Origin: an uncultured Acidimicrobiales bacterium | GTDB lineage: Bacteria > Actinomycetota > Acidimicrobiia > Acidimicrobiales > UBA10347 | Assembly (NCBI GenBank): GCA_937942965.1 | Contig: CALDGN010000389.1 | Location: forward strand, 1-19,797 | Reading direction: 5' to 3' | DNA length: 19,797 nt | Shown: piece after piece, positions 7,600-15,090 of the stretch | Layout of the letters: each line of letters starts with the position of its first letter | How positions within the stretch are numbered: the stretch's first letter is position 1 | Made by a program: the position numbers and the translations under genes | Notes under the pieces: model-generated | Databases searched by the model: none | Told to the model about the DNA's origin: nothing | What the model saw: the letters and a program-made list of their open reading frames with translations, nothing else

Positions 7600-9519
7600 T
7601 CAGACCTGGGGCGTGCCGAACGGCGGTGTCGGCTCGCCGTCGGGATACGGATCGGCCGACGAATCAGCCGAGTGACCGTCAAGCCATTGCGGCGGCAGCA
7701 TCGGATCGTGCGCCGGCTCATCGTCAAACACTGCCGACGCCCAGTCGGGCGGTTCGACCGGGCGATCAGAGAATGCCTGGGCGTACGGGTCTGCAGCCGC
7801 TGCGTCGCCTTGGGCGGGCGCCGCTTGGTGCGGGGCAACCTGCGCTTGGCCCGAGGCCGGAGGTGGTGGCATCGCCGGAGCGGTCGGAGGAGCAGATGGC
7901 GCTGCCTGCGGAGCACTTGGTGGCGGGCCTACTGGCGGCGGTCCAGATGGGGCGACGGGAACGGCTTGCACCTCGGTCGTTGGCGGCGCCCGGTACACCT
8001 CGCGTTCGGGCACGGCTTGGCCAGCCGCCCCATCATCGTCAGGGCCGCCACCGGGGCGGCGTTCGAACAGCCGCGACCACGGTGATGGTTGACCGGTGCG
8101 CATGGCTCGGGAACCAACCAGGTACAGGCCGCCGGCGACGAGTGCAGCCAAGGCCACGATGAAGCTTCCGGCTCGCACCGGAATGATGACGGTCGGCGCC
8201 ACAGCGATGACCGAGCCGATGACCGACGCGATCTGAAAACGGGTCTCGAAGCGACCGAACGCGGCGCCGTGGTTAGCGCCGGGCGCGTCTCGTTGCACGA
8301 GCGAGTCGAAGGCGAGCTTGGCGCTCGCAGGCGCGGCACCGACGATCAAGGCGAGCAGCACAGCGCCGCTCAGGCCACCGGCCCAGGTCGCGGCGATCGC
8401 CGAGAACAGGATCGCTCCGATGGCGCCGATGATCATGTACTCCTCAGAGACGCGCTCACGCAGCCGAGGCGCGAGCACGTTGCCCAGGAAGATCCCGAGA
8501 CCGATCGACGCGAGCACGAAACCGAGCTTCCAAGCGGGTTGGCTGTCGTCTCCTTCGATCGAGAAGCCGAGTGCCGCTCGAACGGCCAAGCCAGCGGCCT
8601 TGCCGATGCCGTCGGTGTCGATGTCGTTGTTGCCGTAGGCGAACACCATCAGCCAGAACACGAAACCGGTGATGCCACGCAGCACCGACATGGCCGATGC
8701 GGCGAGCCGGACACCAGCCGACTTGAGATCGGTTTCGTCTTCGGAGACATCGGGGTCATCGACCACGACACGGGGAAGTCGGGTCGCGGCGGCGACGCCA
8801 AGCGAGTAAATCAAGAAGCCGTAGACAACCGTCGGAGCCGAGCCCCAGATGGCTTGCAGCCCAAGCGCGGGCGCGGCGCCAACGCCACCGGCGACGGTGC
8901 CCAGCACTGCGAGGCGGGCATTCTTGTCGACGAGTTCATCCTCGCTGTTCACGGTCGTCGGCACGGTCGCGGCTTTGGCGACCGAATACGTCTTGCCCAT
9001 AACGAGCTGGGTGAAGGCGAGCGGGAACAGCCAGAACGTCTCGATGTTGCGTACGAGCAGGATCATGATCACCGCCCGAGCTGCGAGCGTGAGGATGATC
9101 ATCAGACGGCGGCCGCCCTGCATGCGGTCGAGCGCCGGTCCGATGAATGGCCCAACGAGCGCGAACGGTGCCAGCGTCAGCAGCAGGTACAGCAAGATGC
9201 GCCCGCGGGCGGCATCGGTGTCGAGCGCGAAGATCGAGCCGACGAGGGCGACGGCATAGGTTGCGTCGCCGATGGCATGAAAGGCGTGGGTTCGGGCGAG
9301 CCGAACGAACGACGTCACGACGGGTGAACCGTCGAGGTTGAGCCGACTGTTCAGCTTGCCCGGGCCGCCGCTGCTGGCTGCTTCCGGGGGAAGGTTCCCG
9401 GGCGGTGCGGCAGGCGCGTTGTTCGATGAGCGGTTGCCGAAGCCGCGACGTCGCGGCGGCTTGGAGAGGGGCTGCCAACCCGACGCTTGGCCACTCCCCG
9501 GGCCCCCGTGCTCACTCAC
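7600..9519 (-). CDS. MFS-type transporter with long proline-rich C-terminal tail
   Basis: A 639-residue membrane protein. The middle (about 66-473) has some 10-12 hydrophobic segments and the MFS motif-A form GPALDRMQGGRRLM (127-140). It resembles the MFS efflux-type permeases common in actinobacteria; the substrate is unknown. It is flanked by two disordered regions: an N-terminal Gly/Pro/Asn-rich stretch (1-60) and a C-terminal tail of about 160 residues. The tail is rich in Pro, Ala and Asp (runs such as SGPPPVGPPPSAP) and ends in a more acidic part with PPDWASAVFDDE. The GTG start at 9519 has no Shine-Dalgarno but a TAGATT box 6 nt upstream, so it is probably transcribed separately as a leaderless mRNA. 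It lies 185 bp past the RegX3-like gene on the same strand; a phosphate link is possible but unproven. Confidence 0.85.
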   Translation of the reverse strand: MSEHGGPGSGQASGWQPLSKPPRRRGFGNRSSNNAPAAPPGNLPPEAASSGGPGKLNSRLNLDGSPVVTSFVRLARTHAFHAIGDATYAVALVGSIFALDTDAARGRILLYLLLTLAPFALVGPFIGPALDRMQGGRRLMIILTLAARAVIMILLVRNIETFWLFPLAFTQLVMGKTYSVAKAATVPTTVNSEDELVDKNARLAVLGTVAGGVGAAPALGLQAIWGSAPTVVYGFLIYSLGVAAATRLPRVVVDDPDVSEDETDLKSAGVRLAASAMSVLRGITGFVFWLMVFAYGNNDIDTDGIGKAAGLAVRAALGFSIEGDDSQPAWKLGFVLASIGLGIFLGNVLAPRLRERVSEEYMIIGAIGAILFSAIAATWAGGLSGAVLLALIVGAAPASAKLAFDSLVQRDAPGANHGAAFGRFETRFQIASVIGSVIAVAPTVIIPVRAGSFIVALAALVAGGLYLVGSRAMRTGQPSPWSRLFERRPGGGPDDDGAAGQAVPEREVYRAPPTTEVQAVPVAPSGPPPVGPPPSAPQAAPSAPPTAPAMPPPPASGQAQVAPHQAAPAQGDAAAADPYAQAFSDRPVEPPDWASAVFDDEPAHDPMLPPQWLDGHSADSSADPYPDGEPTPPFGTPQV

Positions 9520-9525
9520 GCCCAG

Positions 9526-9531
9526 AATCTA
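9526..9531 (-). promoter_or_regulatory. -10-like box for leaderless MFS transcript
   Basis: On the minus strand TAGATT (TANNNT) ends 6 nt before the GTG start of the MFS gene, which has no Shine-Dalgarno at the usual distance. The geometry matches the moaE and DUF2342 boxes. Confidence 0.4.
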
Positions 9532-9606
9532 CCCCTCCCAGCCCACCTGCTCGAACCGCCCACAGACGCACCGTTTGCCAGGACCGCAGAACTGCTGACA
9601 CGTCGC

Positions 9607-9687
9607 AGCGTTTCGAGCGCAGCGGAACACCGAATGCCAGGAGGACCGCCGAGGCGGAAGGTTGACACCAGCGTTTCGACCGCAGCG
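9607..9687. repeat. Pair of 18-bp near-identical direct repeats
   Basis: AGCGTTTCGAGCGCAGCG at 9607-9624 and AGCGTTTCGACCGCAGCG at 9670-9687 differ at one base and start 63 bp apart, in the 185-bp gap between the MFS and RegX3-like genes. The second copy is part of the hairpin at 9671-9695. Confidence 0.6.
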
Positions 9688-9695
9688 AGAAACGC
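9671..9695 (-). terminator. Hairpin just downstream of the RegX3-like gene
   Basis: GCGTTTC (9671-9677) and GAAACGC (9689-9695) form a perfect 7-bp stem with an 11-nt loop, 9 nt past the regulator's stop codon. It could end the phosphate-regulon transcript before the MFS gene. It lacks a T tract on the minus strand, so a factor-independent role is uncertain. Confidence 0.4.
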
Positions 9696-9704
9696 GGACT
9701 ACTC

Positions 9705-10442
9705 CTACTCGGAGTCAGTGAACTTGTAGCCGAGGCCGCGGATGGTGACGATGCTGGTTGGCTTCGATGGGTCGGTCTCGACCTTGTTCCGCAGCCGCTT
9801 GATGTGCACATCGAGGGTCTTCGTATCGCCCACGTAGTCCTCGCCCCAGACCTGATCGATGAGCTGGTCCCGGGTGAGCACACGCCCGGCGTTCGAGGCG
9901 AGCGCGACGAGCAGGTCGAACTCTTTCAACGGCATGTCGATCTTGCTAGAGCGGATCGTGACCTCGTGGCGATCGAGATCGATGTGCACATCGCCGACCT
10001 GAATCGGCTGATCGCTCTCGCCTGACGAGTCCTGCTCGGAGGGCTGTTGGCCGCTGAGCATCTCCGCCCGGCGCAGCACCGACCGCATCCGAGCGACGAG
10101 CTCTCGGAATCGATACGGCTTCGTGACGTAGTCGTCGGCACCGACCTCGAGCCCGACGACCGCATCGATCTCTTCGCCCTTGGCCGTCACCATGATGATC
10201 GGCACGTCGCTCGTCGCTCGGATCTCGCGGCACACATCGATGCCCGAGAGCCGAGGCAGCATGACGTCGAGCAAGATGATGTCGGGCTCAGAAGCGGCGA
10301 AACGCTCGAGCGCCTCTCGGCCATCGCGAGCGACGTCGATTGCGAATCCTTCGCGGCCGAGCCCCACGCGCAGCGCCTCGAGAAACGAGGCCTCGTCTTC
10401 GACGATCAGAACCTTGAGCGGCTTGGCGTCCGAACTCACCAC
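9705..10442 (-). CDS. regX3: OmpR-family phosphate response regulator, RegX3/PhoP-like
   Basis: A 245-residue DNA-binding regulator. The receiver domain has E15-D16, phospho-acceptor D59 (ILLDVMLP), T86 (MVTAKG) and K108 (VTKPY). After a Ser/Gln-rich linker, a winged-helix effector domain (about 147-243) contains LPLKEFDLL-type and GRVLTRDQLIDQVWG motifs and DYVGDTKTLDVHIKRLR. These are very close to mycobacterial RegX3 as I recall it. Regulators of this kind switch on pst, phosphatase and related genes under phosphate limitation. GTG at 10442 has a GGAAAG 5 nt upstream; a second GTG follows at 10439. It sits 39 bp behind its probable kinase and downstream of pst and phoU, the expected sensing partners. 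The candidate operator before pstS is its likely target. Confidence 0.9.
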   Translation of the reverse strand: MVSSDAKPLKVLIVEDEASFLEALRVGLGREGFAIDVARDGREALERFAASEPDIILLDVMLPRLSGIDVCREIRATSDVPIIMVTAKGEEIDAVVGLEVGADDYVTKPYRFRELVARMRSVLRRAEMLSGQQPSEQDSSGESDQPIQVGDVHIDLDRHEVTIRSSKIDMPLKEFDLLVALASNAGRVLTRDQLIDQVWGEDYVGDTKTLDVHIKRLRNKVETDPSKPTSIVTIRGLGYKFTDSE

Positions 10443-10481
10443 GTCAGCTTTCCACCGTTGCCTGCGTTTCGCTCACGATCC

Positions 10482-11684
10482 CTACTTCGGATCCTCGGCC
10501 AGCGGTACCGAGATCGTGAAGGTTGACCCGTCGCCTTCGAACGACTCGACATCGACCGAGCCGCCGTGATTGAGCGCGACGTGCCGCACAATCGACAAGC
10601 CGATGCCCGTGCCGCCCGTTTCGCTGTCGCGCGATCGGTCGACTCGGTAGAAGCGTTCGAAGATCCGGTCGAGGTCTCGCTGCGGGATCCCCCGGCCAGT
10701 GTCTTGCACCTTGATCACAACCTGGCGAGATCCACCTGGCTCGCCGCCGAGCCCAGCCCGCACCGTCACCCGGTCACCGGGATCGCTGTACTTGATGGCG
10801 TTCTCGACCAGGTTCACGACCGCCGACAGCAGCTGGTCGGCGTTGCCCCGCATGGCAAGCGTCTCCGATCCGAGCACGGTCGTCACGGTCACGGACTTCG
10901 ACTCCGCTGCAACCCGGGTGCGAGCCACCGCATCGTCAAGCAGGCGCTGCACGACAACAGCGTCGTCGTAGCTCTGCGTGTTCGATTCGATGCGGCTGAG
11001 CTCGAGCAGGCCGTCGATCGTGTCGGACATGCGCCCGGTCTCGATCACCAAGCGTTCAGTGAGCGTCGAGCGCGTCTCGCCGTCGTCTTCGTCGGCGAGC
11101 ATCTCGCTGAGCAAGCTGATTGCCCCGATCGGGGTGCGCAACTCGTGGCTCAGATTGGCGACGAAGTCACGCCGCGTGCTGTCGATGCGACGACTGTCGG
11201 TGACATCGTCGAAGACGACCAACGAGCCATCGACCCCGCCGTGACCGCGGATCGGAGCCGCTTGCAGCAACAAGGTGCGCGGCGGAGGTCCCGATACTTC
11301 GAGTTCGCGTTCGGCCGACTTTCCCTGCAGCGCGGCCGCGGCCAGTTCGTCACAGGCCGCTTCGACCAGCGTCTGGACATGGCTCTGTGCCGACATCTCT
11401 CCGGCGACCTGATTGCGCACGATCACGGTGCCTGCGCCGTCGGTGATCACGACGCCAGAAGCCAAACCGTCGAGGGCCAGGTCAAGCAGCCGCGCACGCG
11501 TTTCGGCGCCATCGGCGCGCCTCGAAGCCTCGTCGAGAAGGCGACGGTGCTCCTCGACCGGGTGAGCTCCCGCCCGCGCACCGATCGCTGAAGCGATCGC
11601 GTCACTGGTTGTGCGGCGAGTCCAAGCAGCCGTCGCCGCGGCAACCACCACCGCCGTCACTGCGATGGCGACGAGCACCGTCAC
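10482..11684 (-). CDS. senX3: Phosphate-sensing histidine kinase, SenX3/PhoR-like
   Basis: A 400-residue membrane kinase. One N-terminal hydrophobic segment (about 2-21), then a short coiled region, a PAS-like domain (about 66-165, LLDLALDGLASGVVITDGAG), HisKA with H180 (NLSHELRTPIGAIS), and HATPase with N box 291-298, G1 DTGRG (328-332) and G2 GGTGIG (357-362). All catalytic motifs are intact. Mycobacterial SenX3 has two N-terminal spans with almost no external loop; here only one is visible. That fits a sensor that reads the state of the Pst transporter and PhoU rather than binding phosphate itself. GTG at 11684 is the first possible start after an in-frame TAG and has no Shine-Dalgarno. 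It lies 18 nt after surE, so coupling or readthrough from surE is likely. Confidence 0.9.
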   Translation of the reverse strand: MTVLVAIAVTAVVVAAATAAWTRRTTSDAIASAIGARAGAHPVEEHRRLLDEASRRADGAETRARLLDLALDGLASGVVITDGAGTVIVRNQVAGEMSAQSHVQTLVEAACDELAAAALQGKSAERELEVSGPPPRTLLLQAAPIRGHGGVDGSLVVFDDVTDSRRIDSTRRDFVANLSHELRTPIGAISLLSEMLADEDDGETRSTLTERLVIETGRMSDTIDGLLELSRIESNTQSYDDAVVVQRLLDDAVARTRVAAESKSVTVTTVLGSETLAMRGNADQLLSAVVNLVENAIKYSDPGDRVTVRAGLGGEPGGSRQVVIKVQDTGRGIPQRDLDRIFERFYRVDRSRDSETGGTGIGLSIVRHVALNHGGSVDVESFEGDGSTFTISVPLAEDPK

Positions 11685-11702
11685 GTCGACTGCGCCATTG
11701 GG

Positions 11703-12512
11703 CTAGGCCGAGGCCTCGACCACAGCTTCGATCAGGTCGGAACAGTCGACGGTCGACACCCCGATCAACGAGCTGACGGCGGCGTAGCCCTGCTCGACCA
11801 ACCCGGCGTCGGTGTCGGCGGGAACCTCGGTGTCGCTCTCGCGGTACACCCGGGTGATCACGCCACCCTCGATCGACTCGATGTACGAGCGCCAGCGGAA
11901 CGACTCCGCGAGCGACGCGGAGCGCAGACCCTTGACCTCGGAGAAGTCACAACACGGCGTGTTCAAGCTGACGAGCTGATGACCCGACGCCTGTTGCTCG
12001 GCGAGCACCTGGATCGCGACACGAGCAGCCGTGTCGTAACGGATCTCGGCCTCTTCGATGGGCTTGGCGGGATCGATGTTGAAGCCGGCGCTCACGGCAA
12101 GGGCGGGCACGCCGAAGCGGGCGGCGGTCAGCGCGGCATTGACGGTTCCGGAGTGCACGACCGCGGGGCCCACGTTGAGGCCGAAGTTGATGCCCGATGC
12201 AACCAGCTCGGGCATGGGACCGAACGCTTCGCGCATCGCAATGAGTGCACACAGCGCCGGTGGTCCGTCGAGGGCGTACGCCTCGACGTCGGGCGCCTCT
12301 TCGAGCACTCGCCGTTCGTAGCGCAGCTCGGACTGGTCGTGGCTCGGGTCGGCGACGCCGAGGCTAAGCAGCGACCCGGCTGCTCCTGAGTAGTCGCGGT
12401 TCGGTGCGACGACGATTGGTTCGTATCCGTGCTCGACCAGTGCGGCCGTGAGCACCCGGAGGCCTTTGGCATCGATCCCGTCATCGTTGGTGACCAGGAC
12501 GCGTGTTGCCAT
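11703..12512 (-). CDS. surE: 5'/3'-nucleotidase SurE
   Basis: A 269-residue metal-dependent phosphatase that removes phosphate from nucleoside monophosphates; some homologues also trim polyphosphate. The start VLVTNDDGID holds the metal-binding D10-D11. APNRDYSGAAGS (36-47) supplies the conserved Ser42. SGINFGLNVGPAVVHSGTV (106-124) supplies Asn109 and the HSGTV loop. All positions expected for activity are present. ATG at 12512 lies 4 nt past the phoU stop; a longer frame to 12584 would sit inside phoU and add nothing conserved. Its place inside a phosphate operon, between phoU and the sensor kinase, is unusual. In many bacteria surE pairs with pcm or stress genes. It suggests scavenging of phosphate from nucleotides or polyphosphate when phosphate is short, which is inference. 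Confidence 0.93.
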   Translation of the reverse strand: MATRVLVTNDDGIDAKGLRVLTAALVEHGYEPIVVAPNRDYSGAAGSLLSLGVADPSHDQSELRYERRVLEEAPDVEAYALDGPPALCALIAMREAFGPMPELVASGINFGLNVGPAVVHSGTVNAALTAARFGVPALAVSAGFNIDPAKPIEEAEIRYDTAARVAIQVLAEQQASGHQLVSLNTPCCDFSEVKGLRSASLAESFRWRSYIESIEGGVITRVYRESDTEVPADTDAGLVEQGYAAVSSLIGVSTVDCSDLIEAVVEASA

Positions 12513-12516
12513 GTGG

Positions 12517-13218
12517 TTATTCGTCTTCCGTGTTTGCGGTTGCTCGCGCGGCGCCGACATCTTCGGGTCGCCAGCCCTCGACAATAAAGCGCACCCACTC
12601 GCCGATGTTTACGGCGTGATCGCCGACCCGCTCGTAGAAGCGTCCGATGAGTGCCATCTGGACCGATGTCTGCGGGTCCCGTTCGTGCGAACGGTGGTCG
12701 GTCAGCACCGACGTCACGAGCTCGTTGGCGTAGTCGTCGAGGCGATCGTCGATGTCGTCGAGTGCCGCGCCGAGCGCAACGTCGCGAGAGTCATAGGCTT
12801 CGCCGGCCAAGCGGAACATGCGCTGGGCTTCTTCGCTCATCTTCGTGATGAGGCCGCGAATATGCGGCTCGTAGTCGGTGCCGAACATGCGGCGAGTGGC
12901 CTTGGCGATGTTGACCACCAGGTCGCCCGAGCGTTCGATTTCCGGATTCAGACGAATGGCGGCGACGATCTCGCGCAAGTCGGTCGCCATCGGGTTCTGG
13001 AGCGCCAACAGCTGCATGCAGCGAGTGTCGAGATCGATCGAGATCGCGTCGAGCTGATCGTCATCGGCGATGAGCCGGCTGGCGGCCGCCAGATCGTTGT
13101 TGAGGAACGCATCGGTGGCGCGAGGAATCATCTCGGTCACCGTGGCGCACATGCGCACGACCTCGAGACGCATTGCGTCGAGGTCCTCGTGGAAGCTGGA
13201 ACGAAGGATTTCGGTCAT
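12517..13218 (-). CDS. phoU: Phosphate uptake regulator PhoU
   Basis: A 233-residue all-helical cytosolic protein that links the Pst transporter to the sensor kinase and restrains uptake and signalling when phosphate is plentiful. It has two PhoU repeats, each with the metal-binding ExxxD signature: E95-R-S-G-D99 (IERSGDLVVNIAK) and E196-R-V-G-D200 (YERVGDHAVNIGE). The length is normal for the family. The N-terminus MTEILRSSFHEDLDAMR is also typical. ATG at 13218 lies 14 nt after pstB; no strong Shine-Dalgarno is seen, so translation is probably coupled. The C-terminus is short and acidic. Confidence 0.95.
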   Translation of the reverse strand: MTEILRSSFHEDLDAMRLEVVRMCATVTEMIPRATDAFLNNDLAAASRLIADDDQLDAISIDLDTRCMQLLALQNPMATDLREIVAAIRLNPEIERSGDLVVNIAKATRRMFGTDYEPHIRGLITKMSEEAQRMFRLAGEAYDSRDVALGAALDDIDDRLDDYANELVTSVLTDHRSHERDPQTSVQMALIGRFYERVGDHAVNIGEWVRFIVEGWRPEDVGAARATANTEDE

Positions 13219-13232
13219 GGTGACTCGCGGTC

Positions 13233-14159
13233 TCAGCCGAAGCGGCCGGTGATGTAGTTCTCGGTCCGCTCGTCGGCGGGCTGCGAGAAAATCGTGGTCG
13301 TCTGGTCGTACTCAACCAACAAGCCGGTGCGCTGATCGGTGTTCGGGTCGAGCTCAGCAGTGAAGAACGCTGTGCGGTCGCTCACGCGCGCGGCCTGTTG
13401 CATGTTGTGGGTCACGATCACGATCGTGTAATCCTGCTTCATCTCGAGCATGAGCTCTTCGATGCGGCCGGTGGCGATCGGGTCGAGGGCCGAACACGGT
13501 TCGTCCATAAGGAGCACGTCGGGGTTCACCGCCGTCGCTCGGGCGATACACAGACGCTGCTGCTGACCGCCGGACAAGCCGAGCGCTGACGTCTTGAGTC
13601 GGTCTTTGACTTCTTCCCAGAGGCCAGCGCCGCGAAGCGAACGCTCGACGATGTCGTCCATGTTTTCGTTGGTTCCCGCGATGCGGGGGCCAAATGCGAT
13701 GTTGTCGTAGATCGACTTCGGGAACGGGTTCGGCTTCTGGAAAACCATGCCAATGCGGCGACGCACGGCGACCGGGTCGACGTCTTCATGATAGAGATCG
13801 ACACCGTGATACTCGAGCGTGCCGGTCATCCGGGCACCCTCGATGAGGTCATTCATGCGGTTGAAGGTGCGAAGCATTGTGGACTTGCCACAACCGGATG
13901 GGCCGATGAAGGCGGTGATCTCGTTGTCGTTGATCGTGAGATCAACGTTCGTCACGGCACGGAAGTCGCTGTAGTAAACCGAAACGTCGCTGACCTCGAA
14001 CACGCTCGACCCGGTTGCGCCTGCGGCACCAGGGTTCGCGGCGGACGCCGAGTCCTTGGAAGAAGGATCATCGGATGATGCATTGTCAACTGCTGGGGTG
14101 TCGGGCACGGGGTTCCTTGCCTCGGGGCGCACCGAAGCGCCAGCGTCTATCGAACTCAT
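13233..14159 (-). CDS. pstB: Phosphate ABC transporter ATP-binding protein PstB
   Basis: A 308-residue ATPase that drives the PstCA channel from the cytosol. Walker A GPSGCGKST (86-94), Q-loop Q141 (MVFQKPNPF), signature LSGGQQQR (195-202), Walker B VLLMDEP (215-221) and H-loop H251 are all present, as are the PstB hallmarks YYSDFRAVTNVDL and CSALDPIATGRIEEL. Typical PstB is about 250-260 residues. Here about 50 extra residues of Ser/Ala/Pro/Asp-rich, probably disordered sequence precede the ABC domain. ATG at 14159 is 7 nt past the pstA stop. An upstream in-frame start at 14213 would overlap pstA, so I rejected it. Confidence 0.96.
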   Translation of the reverse strand: MSSIDAGASVRPEARNPVPDTPAVDNASSDDPSSKDSASAANPGAAGATGSSVFEVSDVSVYYSDFRAVTNVDLTINDNEITAFIGPSGCGKSTMLRTFNRMNDLIEGARMTGTLEYHGVDLYHEDVDPVAVRRRIGMVFQKPNPFPKSIYDNIAFGPRIAGTNENMDDIVERSLRGAGLWEEVKDRLKTSALGLSGGQQQRLCIARATAVNPDVLLMDEPCSALDPIATGRIEELMLEMKQDYTIVIVTHNMQQAARVSDRTAFFTAELDPNTDQRTGLLVEYDQTTTIFSQPADERTENYITGRFG

Positions 14160-14166
14160 CGCAAGC

Positions 14167-15090
14167 CTACTTTCTGAGTTTCTGATCAAGCCGGGCTCGC
14201 ATCCAGATCGCAACCGAGTTCAGGGCGACGACCACGAGGAGAATCGCAACTGAGGCCCCCGCAGCATGTGCGCCCCAGGTCTGAGCTGGCTGCTTGGTGA
14301 AGGCAAAGATCTGCATCGGCAGGGCGGTGAAGAAGCTCTGCGTCTGCTCGAGGAACGACAGCGTGCCGGTCTGGAAGAAGCCGCTCACAGCACCAACGAC
14401 CAGGATCGGAGCTGCTTCGCCAACGGCACGGGCAACCGACAACACAGTGCCGGTCAAGATGCCGGGAGCAGCCGACGGCAGAACCACCGAACGAATGACC
14501 TCCCACTGGGTAGCGCCAATGCCGTAGCCAGCCTGGCGCAGTTCGCTCGGGACGGCTCGGATGGCTTCTTGAGTTGTGATGATCACCACTGGCAGAACCA
14601 GACATGCCAGCGTGAGGCCACCGGAGATGACGGAACGCCCACCGGTAATGCCGCCGAGGTTTTGCACGAAGATTGCCAAGCCGAGCAGGCCGTAGACGAT
14701 CGACGGCACACCAGCCAGGTTGCGCACGAGGACCTGCACGAGGCGCGAGAAGCGGGAATCGCCGGCGTATTCCTCGAGGTAGATCGCTCCCCCGATACCG
14801 ACGGGAAAGGCCACGAGCGATGAGATCGCCGCCAGCATCACGCTTCCCTTGATGCCCTGGAAGACGCCAGCTTCGTCGGGGTTCTGCGACGTGTTCGAGA
14901 ACAGGAAGTCGAGCGGACGGTCGGACAAGATCGGCCACGAGCGCGTCAGGGCTGTCAGGATCATCGCAAGCAGCGATGCGAACGCTACGAGCAACGCCAG
15001 CATGAGCAAGCCACGGAAGATCTGGCCGCTCGTATCAGCCGAGCGACGCAGCCGCAGCTGGTCGCGCAGTTCAGTCGTAATCGCAACCAT
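14167..15090 (-). CDS. pstA: Phosphate ABC transporter permease PstA
   Basis: A 307-residue integral membrane protein that forms the phosphate channel with PstC. About six membrane spans are visible (first about 27-47, last about 278-297). The cytoplasmic EAA loop that contacts PstB reads EAIRAVPSELRQAGYGIGA (175-193). GIGGAIYLEEYA (98-109) and LAGVPSIVYGLLGL (125-138) are standard PstA motifs. Its ATG shares one base with the pstC stop (TGATG), so the two are translationally coupled. Confidence 0.96.
   Translation of the reverse strand: MVAITTELRDQLRLRRSADTSGQIFRGLLMLALLVAFASLLAMILTALTRSWPILSDRPLDFLFSNTSQNPDEAGVFQGIKGSVMLAAISSLVAFPVGIGGAIYLEEYAGDSRFSRLVQVLVRNLAGVPSIVYGLLGLAIFVQNLGGITGGRSVISGGLTLACLVLPVVIITTQEAIRAVPSELRQAGYGIGATQWEVIRSVVLPSAAPGILTGTVLSVARAVGEAAPILVVGAVSGFFQTGTLSFLEQTQSFFTALPMQIFAFTKQPAQTWGAHAAGASVAILLVVVALNSVAIWMRARLDQKLRK

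Noticed and set aside
8008..8140. Proline-rich coding repeats of the MFS tail as a CRISPR-like or structured repeat
   Set aside because: The repetition is irregular codon-level bias in a disordered tail, with no constant repeat and spacer.
8089..9327. 412-codon open frame on the plus strand inside the MFS gene
   Set aside because: Very high in Arg, Glu, Asp and Gly with no family features; it is a shadow of the membrane-protein frame on the other strand, typical of high-GC DNA.
9320..9350. GGTGAAC and GGTTGAG near the MFS N-terminus as a second Pho box
   Set aside because: The repeats lie inside coding sequence, match poorly and do not keep the spacing well.
10566..11591. 341-codon plus-strand frame inside the SenX3-like kinase gene
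   Set aside because: Shadow of a gene with intact H, N, G1 and G2 boxes; no recognisable domain.
12448..13257. 269-codon plus-strand frame across surE and phoU
   Set aside because: Antisense to two well-supported genes; its apparent composition bias follows from their codon use.
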